From the NCBI RefSeq assembly GCF_009718825.1, contig NZ_WNHB01000012.1, positions 1-64,000 of the forward strand: DNA of 64,000 nucleotides, read 5' to 3'. This DNA comes from Terrilactibacillus tamarindi. GTDB taxonomy: Bacteria; Bacillota; Bacilli; Bacillales; Sporolactobacillaceae. Position 1 is the first letter of the stretch. Each line of letters opens with the position of its first letter. This document shows positions 63,832 through 64,000 of this stretch, piece after piece. The notes below the pieces were generated by a model. That model was given only the letters and a program-made list of their open reading frames with translations, ran no database searches and was not told where the DNA came from. The position numbers and the translations under genes were made by a program.

Positions 63832-63939
63832 AAAATAAAAAAATAAGCTACGAAAATATGCGGCGCGCATATTCCGTAGCCAGGAATTATCGGTTCCTTA
63901 GTAGAGACCCTTAAACCATAACTTTAAGGTTATACGAAA
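63832..63939 (-). promoter_or_regulatory. purine-riboswitch-like leader with overlapping terminator
   Basis: On the minus strand, the aptamer (63939 to 63872) reads CGTATAAC, a P2 stem CTTAAA/TTTAAG with loop GTTATGG, the J2/3 core GTCTCTAC, a P3 stem AGGAA/TTCCT with loop CCGATAA, and GGCTACG. P1 is TTTCGTA/TACGGAA. This aligns with guanine/adenine riboswitches, with C at specificity position 74. Position 73 is G instead of the near-constant A, and there is one extra base at the foot of P3. The terminator (63880-63847, then T-run) uses GCTACGGAA as its 5' arm, so ligand binding would prevent termination. Confidence 0.78.
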
Positions 63940-64000
63940 CAGAAGGTGTGAAGTTTTACAATTATTATATTAAAGGGTAAGTAAAGAAGGTGCAAGTTTT

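Noticed and set aside
1-64000. Prophage or CRISPR array
   Set aside because: No phage structural, lysis or replication genes, and no regularly spaced repeats.

Overview
The window looks like a piece of the chromosome of a low-GC, endospore-forming Bacillaceae. The signs are dgkB followed by rlmCD as in Bacillus subtilis, a CotA-type spore-coat laccase, a sigma-B-type promoter in front of a CsbD-like stress gene, an FMN-riboswitch ribDEAH operon, strong AGGAGG ribosome binding sites, and frequent GTG and TTG starts. I cannot name the genus or species. I see no tRNA, rRNA, CRISPR array or intact transposase.

Region 1 (1-2.8 kb) is core: dgkB and rlmCD. Region 2 (2.8 to about 27.6 kb) reads as a layered genomic island directly behind rlmCD. 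It starts with the truncated C-terminal half of a large serine recombinase that converges on rlmCD. Next come a complete type I restriction-modification system (hsdM-hsdS-hsdR), a small unknown gene, and a three-gene ABC-ATPase defence operon of the ABC-3C/Lamassu type. A two-TM protein with MORN-like repeats follows that operon. After a truncated HEPN-like gene comes a persulfide/sulfur-stress cluster: TauE, rhodaneses, CoA-disulfide reductase and the CsoR-family regulator CstR with two palindromic operators. The cluster ends in a truncated DUF302 gene, and beyond it lies a graveyard of frameshifted small genes. Two repeat units near 25.85 and 27.5 kb each contain two motifs that could encode Val/Met-Asp-Met-Phe-Pro, the signature near the RlmCD C-terminus. 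They may be scars of repeated integration into the rlmCD 3' end.

Region 3 (26.7-47.6 kb) is accessory but mostly intact: a TPR-Arr rifampin ADP-ribosyltransferase, the CotA laccase, an SDR, SEC-C and DUF6429 proteins, YdeI, a VOC protein, three C39-like peptidases (two from a partial duplication), a methyltransferase, and a PAS-GGDEF-EAL protein. It also has two small-molecule operons with carboxymuconolactone-decarboxylase proteins: LysR|DUF4865-tautomerase-CMD and MFS-CMD followed by an XRE/MmyB regulator.

Region 4 (47.6-64 kb) is mainly housekeeping: an LSm-like Tyr/Pro-rich protein, the ACT/UPF0237 and UPF0210 pair, ribD-ribE-ribBA-ribH, RarD- and EamA-type transporters, an aminotransferase, serC, a LysR regulator, and an amidohydrolase deaminase. 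The amidohydrolase leader is an unusual purine-riboswitch-like RNA whose P1 strand doubles as the terminator 5' arm, so it is predicted to switch ON with ligand.

Two families of short non-autonomous repeats cross the region: MITE-like elements with TTCAAAAAG ends (30.98, 35.52, 40.1, 56.6 kb) and 155-bp hairpin elements (50.2, 62.2 kb, with an internally deleted copy at 58.2 kb). The decayed genes show a striking run of single-base insertions.
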